A stretch of 64,000 nucleotides of DNA, from positions 107,682 through 171,681 of the forward strand of contig NZ_BDCE01000070.1 in the NCBI RefSeq assembly GCF_001613345.1, in the 5' to 3' direction. This document shows, in pieces, positions 32,937 to 42,063 of this stretch; the stretch's first letter is position 1; each line of letters starts with the position of its first letter. The notes under the pieces are model-generated. The model was given only the letters and a program-made list of their open reading frames with translations. It had not been told where the DNA came from and did no database searches. The position numbers and the translations under genes are program-made. Origin of the DNA: Nocardia uniformis NBRC 13702 (GTDB lineage Bacteria > Actinomycetota > Actinomycetes > Mycobacteriales > Mycobacteriaceae).

Positions 32937-33923
32937 ATGAACCCCCATCCAACTGGTGAAATCATCGAGAAGGCCGTCCTGCTGGCCGGTCGAGCACCCT
33001 CGCTGCACAACAGCCAGCCCTGGCACTGGGTATTCGACGGTGCGGCGTTGCGGCTGTACGCGGTGCCTGATCGCAGACTGCCCGCCACCGACACCGCCGG
33101 GCGGCAGCGGCTCCTCAGCTGCGGCATCGCGCTGGACCATTTGCGGGTCGCCATGGCGGCGGCGGGCTGGCGCTGTAGCGTCGCGCGATTCCCGGATCCG
33201 AATCGACGCGAACATCTGGCCACCATCACCTTCCCTCCGGCGACGGTCGTCACCGATGCCGATCGCGATCGCGCCGCTGCCATTACCCGGCGGCACACCG
33301 ATCGCCGAACGTTCGCGGCACCGACCGGCTGGACGGATTTCGAGACGGTATTGCGTACCCTCATCGATCCCACCGACGTGCTCCTCACCGTCTTACCGCC
33401 GCAGAGTCGCCCGCGCCTCGCGCACGCCTCCGAACTCACCGCCGCGCTGCGCCGCTACGACTCCGAATATCAGGCCGAATTACACTGGTGGACGGGGCAT
33501 ACCATCGCATCCTCCGGTGTCCCACGCAGAGCACTGTCCACCGCGCAGGAACGGGCGCGCGTCGATGTCGGCCGCAGCTTCCCGAACGAACTCGCCGCGA
33601 CCGCCCGGGTCGAACTTCCCTCGGACCGCTCGACAGTCATCGTCTTGTCCACCGATACCGACACCGCCGAGGATCTGGTGCGCTGCGGTGAGTCGCTGTC
33701 GACGGTGCTGCTGGAATCCACCGTCGCCGGTTTCTCGACCTGCCCGCTGACCCACCTCATCGAACTGCGGGGCAGCCGCGCCATTGTCCGCGAGCTCACC
33801 GGCCGGTCCGAACTCCCTCAGGTCCTCGTCCGCATCGGCATCGCTGCCGAACCGGATGACGATGTGCTCCCGACACCGCGCCGCCCGCTCGCGGAGATCC
33901 TCGAGATGCCGGGTGGCGGGTAA
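32937..33923 (+). CDS. Acg-family nitroreductase-fold flavoprotein (copy 3)
   Basis: Protein of 328 residues with GRAPSLHNSQPWHW near residue 20; its SLHNSQPW is closer to M. tuberculosis Acg (Rv2032) than the SVHNTQPW of the other three copies. ATG 32937 follows a TACCGT hexamer by only 6 bases with no ribosome site, so translation from a leaderless message is possible. Two weak DosR-like half sites lie at about 32874-32903. The PAP2 gene starts 34 bases after its stop. It is expected to bind FMN under a lid; the substrate is unknown. Confidence 0.88.
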   Translation: MNPHPTGEIIEKAVLLAGRAPSLHNSQPWHWVFDGAALRLYAVPDRRLPATDTAGRQRLLSCGIALDHLRVAMAAAGWRCSVARFPDPNRREHLATITFPPATVVTDADRDRAAAITRRHTDRRTFAAPTGWTDFETVLRTLIDPTDVLLTVLPPQSRPRLAHASELTAALRRYDSEYQAELHWWTGHTIASSGVPRRALSTAQERARVDVGRSFPNELAATARVELPSDRSTVIVLSTDTDTAEDLVRCGESLSTVLLESTVAGFSTCPLTHLIELRGSRAIVRELTGRSELPQVLVRIGIAAEPDDDVLPTPRRPLAEILEMPGGG

Positions 33924-33957
33924 GTGGTTCGCGTTCCGACCGTCCGACCGCAGCGAG

Positions 33958-34698
33958 ATGATGTCGATGACGCGGCCCGAGCGGTCACCGATCTACCTGT
34001 GGCTCGCAGCCGCCGGAGTCACCCTGACCACCGGAGCAGCGGGGTTGTCGGAATGGACGGTCGCCGATCGCGTCGATCGCTGGGTATTCGGGCTGATAAA
34101 CGGGTTGCCGGACCTGCTGTATCGACCGATGTGGGCCGTACAGCTGCTCGGTGTACTGGGCGCTCCGCTCATTGCCGCTCTCGCGGCGCTCGCGCTGCGG
34201 CGGCCACGTGTCGCCATTGCGCTGATATTCCTCGTACCCGCGAAACTCTTTGTGGAACATGACATTCTGAAGGCGATCGTGCACCGGCCGCGCCCCGGCG
34301 CCACCATATCCACGGCGATTCTGCGCGATGTGCCGACCGCGGGCTCGGCATTTCCTTCGGGACATGCGGTAATCCTGTTCGGGATGACAACCCTGCTGGT
34401 TCCGTATCTCGGCCACCGAACCCGGCTAGCCATGGGGGCAGCCGTGGTGGCGGCCGGATTCTCACGCATCTATCTCGGCGCGCACACGCCCCTGGACGTC
34501 ATCGGCGGAGCGGGTGCGGGTATCGCGATCGGCGCACTCCTGACGCTGCTCGTCGGCGTCACGAAGGCGGCGGCCGCACCCCGCAGCCATCAACCGCAGG
34601 GCCTATCGGCCCCGACGTCCGAGCCGAAGGCCTCTGGAGCGCGGGTGACTTCTCTTGGGAGAGTGCGGATTCACCGCAGAGAAGTCGAGGAGCGATGA
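33958..34698 (+). CDS. PAP2-family lipid phosphatase
   Basis: Integral membrane phosphatase of about 246 residues with all three PAP2 motifs: KAIVHRPRP, FPSGHA and SRIYLGAHTPLD. About six helices are predicted, and a Pro/Ser/Arg-rich C-terminal tail. It dephosphorylates a lipid phosphate such as phosphatidate or a polyprenyl pyrophosphate. Several ATGs are possible (33958, 33961, 33967). The stop overlaps the start of the fusion gene as ATGA, so both are made together. Phosphatidate to diacylglycerol would feed the acyltransferases nearby, which is inference. Confidence 0.85.
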   Translation: MMSMTRPERSPIYLWLAAAGVTLTTGAAGLSEWTVADRVDRWVFGLINGLPDLLYRPMWAVQLLGVLGAPLIAALAALALRRPRVAIALIFLVPAKLFVEHDILKAIVHRPRPGATISTAILRDVPTAGSAFPSGHAVILFGMTTLLVPYLGHRTRLAMGAAVVAAGFSRIYLGAHTPLDVIGGAGAGIAIGALLTLLVGVTKAAAAPRSHQPQGLSAPTSEPKASGARVTSLGRVRIHRREVEER

Positions 34699-37100
34699 CG
34701 ATCACCGAAACCACCACGGGCACAGCCGCATCCGCCGCCATCCCACCGGAGCAGCGGTATCCGACCGTGGTGCAGCGGCACTTCGGCGATGCCGTGCGAG
34801 TCGCCCTCGGTCTGGTGGCGCTGGTGATTTCCGCACTGGTGGCCCGGCACACCGATGTACCGCCGCTCGAGGTCGACCTGTTCCGGCTGATCAACGATCT
34901 GCCGTCCTGGGTGTTGCCGGTGCTGTGGCCCGTCATGCAACTCGGCACCATCGGTGCGGTCGGTGTGGCCGCGGTCGCGGCGCTGGCGGCCCGCCGGTAC
35001 GGACTGGCCCGTGATGTCGCCGCCGCGGGGGTCATCTCCTATTTCCTCGCGATCGAGGTGAAGTCGCTCGTCGGTCGCGCGCGGCCCGATATGTTGCTCG
35101 AGGATTTGACCCTGCGCTCGATGCAGGGAGGGCTCGGCTTCGTCTCGGGACATGCCGCTGTGGCGGCGGCGCTGGCGGCGGCCGCGGCGCCATGGCTGCC
35201 CCGGCCCTGGCGGCGCGTGGTCTGGGCGCTCGCGGCCACGGTCGCGCTCTCGCGCGTCTTCGTCGGCGCGCATCTGGTGCTGGATGTCTTCGGCGGAGCC
35301 GCACTCGGTTGGACGATCGCCGCCGCTCTGCATCTGCTGTGGGGAGCGCCGGTACATCGCGCCGAAGCGCCTGCGGTGCTGAAGGCCCTCGTCGCCGCCG
35401 GACTGCCCGCGATACGAGTCGTCCCGGTTGCCCTGGACGCCCGGGGTTCCCGCCCGTTTCTCGTCACGACCGGCACCACCGGCGGCGATGCCGACCTGTT
35501 CGTGAAGGTGATCGGCTACCACGAGCGCAATGCCGACCTGCTCTTCAAACTGTTCCGCCACCTCATATTTCGCGAAGTCGAGGACGAATCACCGTTCGCC
35601 ACACCGAAACAGGAAGCCGAACACGAGGCTTTCGTGGCGCTACTCGCACAGCGCGCCGGGGTGCGCACGCCCGACATCGTGTCGGTCGGCGTCGCCGCCG
35701 GTGGCGATGCCTGGCTCGCCGAAACCCGCGTTCCCGGACGCAATCTCGCGCGCTCGACCGTCGAGATTTCCGATGAGGTGCTGCGCGAGATCTGGGGTCA
35801 GGTCGCACTGCTGCGGGCCGCGCGTATCGCGCACCGAGACCTGCGCCTGGCCAATATCCTGCTCGACGAGCACCGCACACCATGGGTCGTCGATTTCGGC
35901 TTCGGCGAATCCGGTGCCTCGGACCATCGGCTCGCGGCCGATGTCGCGGAACTACTGGTATCGATGAGCCTGCGGGTCGGGGTGCGGCGCACCGTCGCGG
36001 CCGCCCATGCCGTACTGGGCGCGGACGCCTTGACCAGTGCCGCACCGCTATTGCAGCCGCTGGCACTGGCGGCGGCCACCCGCAGCGCGGCCCGCAGCAG
36101 TCGCGGTCTGCTCGACGAGGTGAGGTCGGCTGTAGCGGCGGTGACCGGCACCGACACCGTCCCCCCGGAGGTTCTCGTGCGATTCCGATGGCGCACCCTC
36201 GGCTGGATCGCGGCGACGGTCTTCGCGACCTACGTACTGCTCCCGCAGATCGGTCAGTACAGACAGATCATCACGACCATCGACGACGCACAGTGGGAAT
36301 GGTTGGCGGGCATGCTCGCCATGTCGGCGGCCACCTATATCGCCGCGTCCGTCACCCTCATGGGTGCCAGCCCGCGCGCCCTCGCTTTCGGGCGCACCCT
36401 GAATGTCCAGCTGGCGACCTCGTTCGCGAACCGCCTCGCACCGTACGGGCTCGGCGGCACCGCGGTCAACGAACGCTATCTGGAGCGCTCCGGCCTGTCC
36501 CGAGCCAGCGCAGTCGCGACCCTGGCTCTCACGGTGAGCTCGGCCTTCGTCCTACATATGCTGGAACTGGCCGGAGTCGGGTTGTGGCTCGGGCAATCTC
36601 GGCAAATGCTCACCGACGCGCTCCCCAGCGGCTGGACGCTGCTCATCGGTTTCGTCGCCGCCATGACCGCCCTCGGTGTCGCCATTGCCGTACTGGTGCG
36701 GCGACCCGGCTGGCTCTCGGAACTGCGCGATACCGCCGGCGCCATGGCCGCAGTCCTGCGGCGACCACGACGGGCGACAATGCTGATCGGTGGGCACCTG
36801 GCCGCGAATATCGGTTACATCGCGGCGCTGGGCTTCGCGGTGCACGCATTCGGCGGCACGCCCTCACCCGCACTCGTCGCTGCCGTATTTCTCGGTGGCT
36901 CGGCGCTCGGGGCGGCCAGCCCCACCCCCGCCGGACTCGGTGTCGTGGAGGCCGCACTCGTCGCGGGCCTCATGGTGGGTGGTGTGCCCAGTGCGGCCGC
37001 GGTGGCCGGAGTGCTCGCCTACCGGCTGGCGACCTTCTGGTTGCCCTCGGCGATAGGGTTCTTCTCCTTCCGATCGCTGCAACGCCAGCACATCCTCTGA
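34695..37100 (+). CDS. PAP2 phosphatase - kinase - LPG-synthase-type flippase fusion
   Basis: A membrane protein of 801 residues in three parts. About 60-215: PAP2 domain (KSLVGRARP, FVSGHA, SRVFVGAHLVLD). About 235-450: cytoplasmic kinase-like domain with HRDLRLAN near 380 and DFGFGE near 403, so the catalytic loop and metal Asp are retained. About 490-795: eight-helix UPF0104/AglD2 domain of lysylphosphatidylglycerol synthases (GLGGTAVNERYLERSGLSRASAVA...SPTPAGLGVVEAAL). The LPG-synthase catalytic acyltransfer domain is absent, so lipid transport rather than aminoacylation is likely. It is coupled to a second PAP2 gene. Confidence 0.88.
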   Translation: MTITETTTGTAASAAIPPEQRYPTVVQRHFGDAVRVALGLVALVISALVARHTDVPPLEVDLFRLINDLPSWVLPVLWPVMQLGTIGAVGVAAVAALAARRYGLARDVAAAGVISYFLAIEVKSLVGRARPDMLLEDLTLRSMQGGLGFVSGHAAVAAALAAAAAPWLPRPWRRVVWALAATVALSRVFVGAHLVLDVFGGAALGWTIAAALHLLWGAPVHRAEAPAVLKALVAAGLPAIRVVPVALDARGSRPFLVTTGTTGGDADLFVKVIGYHERNADLLFKLFRHLIFREVEDESPFATPKQEAEHEAFVALLAQRAGVRTPDIVSVGVAAGGDAWLAETRVPGRNLARSTVEISDEVLREIWGQVALLRAARIAHRDLRLANILLDEHRTPWVVDFGFGESGASDHRLAADVAELLVSMSLRVGVRRTVAAAHAVLGADALTSAAPLLQPLALAAATRSAARSSRGLLDEVRSAVAAVTGTDTVPPEVLVRFRWRTLGWIAATVFATYVLLPQIGQYRQIITTIDDAQWEWLAGMLAMSAATYIAASVTLMGASPRALAFGRTLNVQLATSFANRLAPYGLGGTAVNERYLERSGLSRASAVATLALTVSSAFVLHMLELAGVGLWLGQSRQMLTDALPSGWTLLIGFVAAMTALGVAIAVLVRRPGWLSELRDTAGAMAAVLRRPRRATMLIGGHLAANIGYIAALGFAVHAFGGTPSPALVAAVFLGGSALGAASPTPAGLGVVEAALVAGLMVGGVPSAAAVAGVLAYRLATFWLPSAIGFFSFRSLQRQHIL

Positions 37101-37246
37101 GCGTCGGCGTACCGCGTAGCGCGGGTAGCCACCAGCGATGACCGGGGCGTCGGCCGCACTGGCAACTCTATATGTAACCGACAGTAGCGTTAAATAATTT
37201 GATGTGACACGCTGTAGCGATAATGCTCCGACCTTTGGAGGTACAG

Positions 37247-38152
37247 GTGTCAACGACGACCGACGTATCCGTTCCCGAGCCAGGCGACCGCGCGAGCGAC
37301 ACGGGCCGCATCACCGCATTTCACCGGGATGGACTGATGTTCCCGGTCCGCGATTCCGGGCCGATCGCGGGCGAGCCGGTGCTGCTGCTGCACGGCTGGC
37401 CGCAGGACTCACGCAGTTGGACCACGGTCGCGAAACTGCTGAATCAGGCTGGGTACCGGACATTCTCGCCGGACCTGCGCGGCGCCAGTCCGACCGCGGC
37501 GCCGCGCTGGCGGTGGGCGTATCGGCTCGACGAACTGGCCGCGGACGTGGTGGCGATGATCGACCGCATCGGTCGGCCGACCCATGTGGTCGGCCACGAT
37601 TGGGGCGCGGCGGCGGCGTGGGCCGCGGCCATTTCGAGGCCCGACCGACTGCTGTCGCTGTCGGCGCTATCGGTGCCGCATCCGGGTGCGTTCACCCGCG
37701 CCATGCTCACCAGTCGGCAGGGGCTCGCGTCGTGGTACATGTACGTCTTTCAGCTGCCGGTCATTCCCGAACTGGCGGTTCGCACCGAACTATTTCAACA
37801 GTTCCTGCGGCGCACCGGCCTGTCCGTGCAGGTCGCTCGCCGCGAGGGTGACCGCCTGCGCGACCGCGTGATCGCGCGTGGCGGCTTGCATTGGTACCGG
37901 GGCATGCCGTTTTCCTCGCCGCGCCTGTTGCGCGGCCGGGTCACCGTCCCGGTGCTACAGGTCTGGAGCGACGGCGACACCGCGGTCCTCGCCACCGGGG
38001 TCAAGCTGACCAAGCAGTATGTCGACGCGCCTTTCCGGCTCGAAGTCTTGCCAGGTGTGTCACATTGGATTCCCGATGAAGCACCCGAACCGCTGTCCCG
38101 CCTGCTCGTCGAGCACTTCCAGGCGAATACGCGGGAGGGGGCTTCCCGCTGA
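37247..38152 (+). CDS. Alpha/beta hydrolase, epoxide-hydrolase type
   Basis: Protein of 301 residues. The oxyanion motif HGWPQD is followed by the nucleophile elbow VVGHDWGAAAAW near residue 118 with Asp as nucleophile, as in epoxide hydrolases and haloalkane dehalogenases. A cap region with paired Trp/Tyr (SWYMYVF, LHWYRGMP) and the catalytic His in GVSHWIPDEAPE follow. The two cap Tyr favour epoxide hydrolase. GTG 37247 is chosen because TTTGGAGG lies eight bases upstream; the frame opens earlier at 37223. The upstream 120 bases are AT-rich (TATATG, TTAAATAATTTG), so it has its own promoter. Confidence 0.85.
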   Translation: MSTTTDVSVPEPGDRASDTGRITAFHRDGLMFPVRDSGPIAGEPVLLLHGWPQDSRSWTTVAKLLNQAGYRTFSPDLRGASPTAAPRWRWAYRLDELAADVVAMIDRIGRPTHVVGHDWGAAAAWAAAISRPDRLLSLSALSVPHPGAFTRAMLTSRQGLASWYMYVFQLPVIPELAVRTELFQQFLRRTGLSVQVARREGDRLRDRVIARGGLHWYRGMPFSSPRLLRGRVTVPVLQVWSDGDTAVLATGVKLTKQYVDAPFRLEVLPGVSHWIPDEAPEPLSRLLVEHFQANTREGASR

Positions 38153-38191
38153 CCCGGACCGTGCCGCCGGCCATGCCGGAGAGCGGCAATC

Positions 38192-40918
38192 TCATTCCGT
38201 CGCACCGTATTTGCGGCGCAATCCCTTGTCGACGGCCACTACCGCTCCGGCAATCGCGGTAACGGCCGCGATGCGCAGCCAGGTGTCCGCGGTAATGGGC
38301 GCGGTGCCGAAGATGGTATTCATGGCGGGCAGGTAGGTGAGCGCGAGCTGGCCGATGATCTGGATCGTGACGCCGGCGATGAGCCACGGGTTGCTGAACA
38401 GGCCGATCCGCCAGATCGACCGGGTCAGGGAGCGGCAGCTCAACAGGTAGATCGCTTCGACCGCCACGAAGAGGTTCACCGCCGCGGTCCGGGCCGCCTC
38501 GAGCTCGGCCCCGTGTGCGACCTCCCACTCGAACAACCACCACGAGCCCGCCACCAGCAGCGCCGACACCAGCAGGATCCGCGTCACCAGCGCCCGGGTG
38601 AGCAATGGCTGATCCGGGTCGCGGGGTGGGCGGTTCATGATGCCGGGTTCCTTCGGTTCGAAGGTCAGCACCAAACCGAGCGCGACGGCGGTGGTCATAT
38701 TGATCCACAGAATCTGAGTGGGCAGGATCGGCAGGGCGGCACCTGCGACCACCGCCGCCAGAATCACCAGCCCCTCGGCAATATTGGTGGGCAGGGTCCA
38801 CGCGATGAATTTGGTGATGTTGTCGAAGACGCCGCGCCCCTCCTCGACCGCGGCTTCCATGGTCGCGAAGTCGTTGTCCACCAACACCATATCGGCGGCA
38901 TCCTTGGCGACCTCGGTACCGCCGCGGCCCATGGCCACCCCGATATCCGCGCGACGCAGTGCCGGGGCGTCGTTCACGCCGTCACCGGTCATGGCCACCA
39001 CGTGGCCGTGCGCCTGCAAGGCTTCGACCAACCGCAGCTTCTGCTCCGGCGACACCCGCGCGAATACCCGCGTGCGCTCCGCCGCGTCAGTGAATTCCGC
39101 CGCGGACAGCGCGGACATTTCCGCACCGGTGAGCCCCATTCGCTCGACGTCCGAAGCACCGTCGAGTAGCCCCACGTGGTCGGCGACGGCGGTCGCGGTG
39201 CCGAGGTGATCCCCGGTGATCATCTTCACCTCGATGCCCGCCGCCCGGCAGGCCGCGACCGCACCCGCGGCGGCGGTGCGCGGCGGATCCAGCATGGCTT
39301 GCAGCCCGGTCAGGATCAGGTTGCCCCGCAAGGTATTCGCGGTGAGGTCGGCCGATTCGAAGGAAGGCCGCACGGCGGTGGCGAGCACGCGCAGTCCCTG
39401 CCGGGCCAATTCGTCGGCCGCACCCATGATCGTGTCGCGGTCGAGTGGCCGGGTCCGCCCGTCCTCACCCAGCATGCCCAGGCATTGGGCCATGACCTGT
39501 TCGACCGCACCCTTGACCAGTGCCACCCCGTCGCCGGGACGCGACGCGGTGGTATCGCGGTGCAGGGTGGCCATATAGCGGCGTTCGGAGCTGAAAGGCA
39601 TGGTGGCCGTGCGCGGTAGCGACCGTGCGACCTCGCTCGCGGTGATTCCCGCCTTGGCGGCGGCGACCACCATCGCGCCTTCGGTCGGATCGCCGACGAT
39701 GCCCCACCGCCCATCCTCTTCGGTGAGGACCGCGTCGGTGCAGGCCGCGCCGGCGAGTAACGACCATCGCAGCGCCACATGGTCATCCATCGACACGTCT
39801 GCGCCACGAGCGTCTCGCAGTGTGCCTTCGGGACTGTAGCCCGAGCCGTCGACGTCGTAGCGCCCGTCCGGCGTCCACACGGTCCGCACCGTCATCTGGT
39901 TCTCGGTCAGGGTGCCGGTCTTATCGGAGCAGACGACCGTGGTGCTGCCCAGTGTCTCCACCGCGGGCAGTCGGCGAATCACCGCCCGCCGCCGCGCCAT
40001 TCGGGATACGCCGACGGCCAGGGTGATGGTGACCGCCGCCGGTAGTCCCTCGGGGATCGCGCCCACGGCCAGCGCGATGGCGGCGGTGAACATGTCCACC
40101 GCCGCCTCCCCGCGCAGCACACCCACGCCGAACGTGGCCGCCGCCAGCACCAGGATGACGACGGTCAGAATCTTGCTGAATTCGGCGAGCTTGCGGGTCA
40201 GCGGGGTAGCCAGGCGCTCGGAAGCCCCGACCAGACGGTGGATTTCGCCGAGTTCGGTCTCGGCGCCGGTGGCGACCACGATTCCCGCGCCACCACCCGC
40301 GGTGACGAGCGTGCCCGAGTAGACCATATTGCGACGATCGGATACCGGTGTGGTCGTGGGCAGTACGACCTCGTCCTTGGCCACCGGCATCGATTCACCG
40401 GTGAGTGCTGATTCGTCGACTCGCAACTCCGTGATCCGAATCAGCCGCACATCCGCGGGGACCTTGTCGCCGGACTCGAGGGTGACCAGATCACCGGGTA
40501 CTAGTTCGTCCGAGGTGACGGTGCGGCTGCGGCCGTCACGCACCACGGTGGCCTGGGTCTGCACCATCGAACGCAGGGCGTCCAGCGCCGCTTCGGCCTT
40601 GGATTCCTGAATGAATCCGACGGCGGCATTGACCAGCACCACCCCCAGGATCACGGCCGAATCGACGTACTCCGACAGCGCCGCGGTAATCGCCGCGGCG
40701 GCCAGCAGTACATAGATGAGCGGGTGGTGGAACTGGCGCAGTATCCGCCGTACGACCCCGGCGGTCGTGGTGGCGGGCAGACGGTTCGGGCCGAAGCGGG
40801 TCAGCCGCTGCGCGGCTTCGCCGGTCGAGAGGCCGCGACCCGGGTCGGTTTCCCACAGCAACGCCACCTCATGGACCGAAAGGCCATGGTGTGCGGTGCC
40901 GTTCGCCAGTTCCAGCAT
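38192..40918 (-). CDS. ctpF: P2-type cation-transporting ATPase, CtpF-like
   Basis: Membrane pump of 908 residues, matching the size of M. tuberculosis CtpF (Rv1997, DosR regulon). N-terminal cation-ATPase domain, actuator TGES, VGAIPEGLPAAVTITLAVG in helix 4 (P2 type), phosphorylation site Asp332 in CSDKTGTLT, hinge MTGDGVNDAPALRRADIG, and ten helices in total. The IPEGLP motif and the lack of CPC exclude heavy-metal P1B pumps; calcium or sodium/potassium-like ions are likely. GGAGA overlaps the stop of the upstream 31-residue micropeptide, so translation is coupled. Confidence 0.92.
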   Translation of the reverse strand: MLELANGTAHHGLSVHEVALLWETDPGRGLSTGEAAQRLTRFGPNRLPATTTAGVVRRILRQFHHPLIYVLLAAAAITAALSEYVDSAVILGVVLVNAAVGFIQESKAEAALDALRSMVQTQATVVRDGRSRTVTSDELVPGDLVTLESGDKVPADVRLIRITELRVDESALTGESMPVAKDEVVLPTTTPVSDRRNMVYSGTLVTAGGGAGIVVATGAETELGEIHRLVGASERLATPLTRKLAEFSKILTVVILVLAAATFGVGVLRGEAAVDMFTAAIALAVGAIPEGLPAAVTITLAVGVSRMARRRAVIRRLPAVETLGSTTVVCSDKTGTLTENQMTVRTVWTPDGRYDVDGSGYSPEGTLRDARGADVSMDDHVALRWSLLAGAACTDAVLTEEDGRWGIVGDPTEGAMVVAAAKAGITASEVARSLPRTATMPFSSERRYMATLHRDTTASRPGDGVALVKGAVEQVMAQCLGMLGEDGRTRPLDRDTIMGAADELARQGLRVLATAVRPSFESADLTANTLRGNLILTGLQAMLDPPRTAAAGAVAACRAAGIEVKMITGDHLGTATAVADHVGLLDGASDVERMGLTGAEMSALSAAEFTDAAERTRVFARVSPEQKLRLVEALQAHGHVVAMTGDGVNDAPALRRADIGVAMGRGGTEVAKDAADMVLVDNDFATMEAAVEEGRGVFDNITKFIAWTLPTNIAEGLVILAAVVAGAALPILPTQILWINMTTAVALGLVLTFEPKEPGIMNRPPRDPDQPLLTRALVTRILLVSALLVAGSWWLFEWEVAHGAELEAARTAAVNLFVAVEAIYLLSCRSLTRSIWRIGLFSNPWLIAGVTIQIIGQLALTYLPAMNTIFGTAPITADTWLRIAAVTAIAGAVVAVDKGLRRKYGATE

Positions 40919-40925
40919 TGATCTC

Positions 40926-41021
40926 CTACTGCTTCGGCGTGCGGGTGGCGAGATAGGAGGTGATGATGGCGGTGAGCGCGATAATCAGCGCGATCATCAC
41001 CGCGGCGGTCGGCCAGTCCAT
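40926..41021 (-). CDS. Single-helix micropeptide coupled to CtpF
   Basis: A 31-residue frame, MDWPTAAVMIALIIALTA..., that is one predicted transmembrane helix with a short Tyr-Leu-Ala-Thr-Arg-Thr-Pro-Lys-Gln tail. AGAGAGG lies eight bases before its ATG. Its stop codon is 7 bases from the ctpF ATG and contributes to the ctpF ribosome site, a classic coupling arrangement. By analogy with KdpF in potassium ATPases and sarcolipin-type regulators, it may be a pump subunit or regulator. It is too short for standard gene finders. Confidence 0.65.
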   Translation of the reverse strand: MDWPTAAVMIALIIALTAIITSYLATRTPKQ

Positions 41022-41083
41022 GAGTTCGTCCTCTCTGCGATGGGGTCAACCTCGACAATCGCGTACCGACCGCACCGCGAATA

Positions 41084-41097
41084 GGGACGAAATCACT
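41084..41097. promoter_or_regulatory. Weak DosR-like half-site before micropeptide-ctpF
   Basis: GGGACGAAATCACT: one good half-site and one poor. It is 63 bases before the micropeptide ATG and overlaps the stop of the PNPOx-like gene. Confidence 0.3.
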
Positions 41098-41638
41098 TCT
41101 CCGAGAGGACTATCGGTGGTTCTTCCGGCAGCGGATCACCCGTATCGGCGACCAGTCGCACACCGGTGACGAGCGTCGGCTCGATAGCGATCACGGTATC
41201 CATGACCTTGTCGACCCATGGTCGCAGCAGTCGCTCGTAGCGATCGACGCGTTCGGGGTCGGTGATGGTGTGCGCGAACCCGGTCACCACGACCGACCAG
41301 CCGATATGGCTGTCCGGGTCGATGGCGTCCGCCTCGTAGGCGACCACTTGGTTGCGGGAGTCGCGTACGGCCGAGGTGAGCCGCGAGGTGAGCCGCGTGC
41401 GGACGATAATGGTCCCGGCGTCCACCAGGTGATTGACCGGACGGATGGCGGGCAGCGCGTCGCGGGTGAACACCACGCGGCCGAAAGTCGCGGCCGTCAG
41501 CAGCCGCATGGACTCCTCCCGATCGAGTTCGATCATTCGGCAACCATGCTCACCGTTGCCCGGAATCCCGATCACCGCCCGACGCACCACCTTTCCATCC
41601 GATCGCGCCGATACCTCACCGAGCGCCGTAGCAGTCAT
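41093..41638 (-). CDS. Pyridoxamine-5'-phosphate-oxidase-fold flavin protein
   Basis: Protein of 181 residues with a split-barrel PNPOx-like core at about 35-150 (CRMIELDREESMRLLTAATFGRVVFTRDALPAIRPVNHLVDAGTIIVRTR), typical of FMN- or F420-binding proteins. M. tuberculosis DosR targets Rv0080 and Rv3129 have the same fold. ATG 41638 is favoured because a near-perfect DosR-type box (41716-41729) sits about 80 bases upstream and would lie inside any longer product. Transcription could continue into the micropeptide-ctpF genes 71 bases downstream. Confidence 0.8.
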   Translation of the reverse strand: MTATALGEVSARSDGKVVRRAVIGIPGNGEHGCRMIELDREESMRLLTAATFGRVVFTRDALPAIRPVNHLVDAGTIIVRTRLTSRLTSAVRDSRNQVVAYEADAIDPDSHIGWSVVVTGFAHTITDPERVDRYERLLRPWVDKVMDTVIAIEPTLVTGVRLVADTGDPLPEEPPIVLSEK

Positions 41639-41715
41639 TGCGCGGCATTTGCTCTCCGTAACCCGAAATATGCCGCTACCTTGCCATTGCAGCAGACGCG
41701 CCGCCGCGCCCAACA

Positions 41716-41729
41716 GGGTCAAAGGTCCC
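41716..41729 (-). promoter_or_regulatory. DosR-type box before PNPOx-like gene
   Basis: On the minus strand, GGGACCTTTGACCC, 13 of 14 positions of GGGACTTNNGNCCC. It is 78 bases before ATG 41638. Confidence 0.7.
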
Positions 41730-41994
41730 AACCATGATCACCTTCAGCCCTGCCGAGATTGCCGACCCCGGGTCATCCGCCACCATCGGTGCGGAAGCCG
41801 ACGCACGAGCCGATGGTCGTCAGTAATCGTCCTCGTCGATGGGCGTGCCGCGATTGCCCGATCGCCTCCGGATCGCCGCCATCTCTGAGCCTCCAGTCAA
41901 AGTCACGCGCGACCCGTCCGGCAGCGCGCAAAGGCCGTGAAGCCGGGCCCTCTGTCACTTCCCCGCAGATGCGGCGGTAGGACCCGCCCCGGGC

Positions 41995-42008
41995 GGGACC
42001 TTCTCCCC
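41995..42008 (+). promoter_or_regulatory. DosR-type box before GyrI-DUF302 gene
   Basis: GGGACCTTCTCCCC, 12 of 14 positions of the core, 55 bases before the ATG at 42064. The remaining 41750-41990 interval shows no gene. Confidence 0.55.
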
Positions 42009-42063
42009 TGTTCACGCCCGGCCGCGGCGCGCACGCTCGGCACAACGAACTGAGGAGGGCTCC

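Noticed and set aside
41734..41826. 30-codon plus-strand frame beginning MITFSPAEIADPG
   Set aside because: There is no clear ribosome site and its start abuts the DosR-type box of the divergent gene; composition is not informative.
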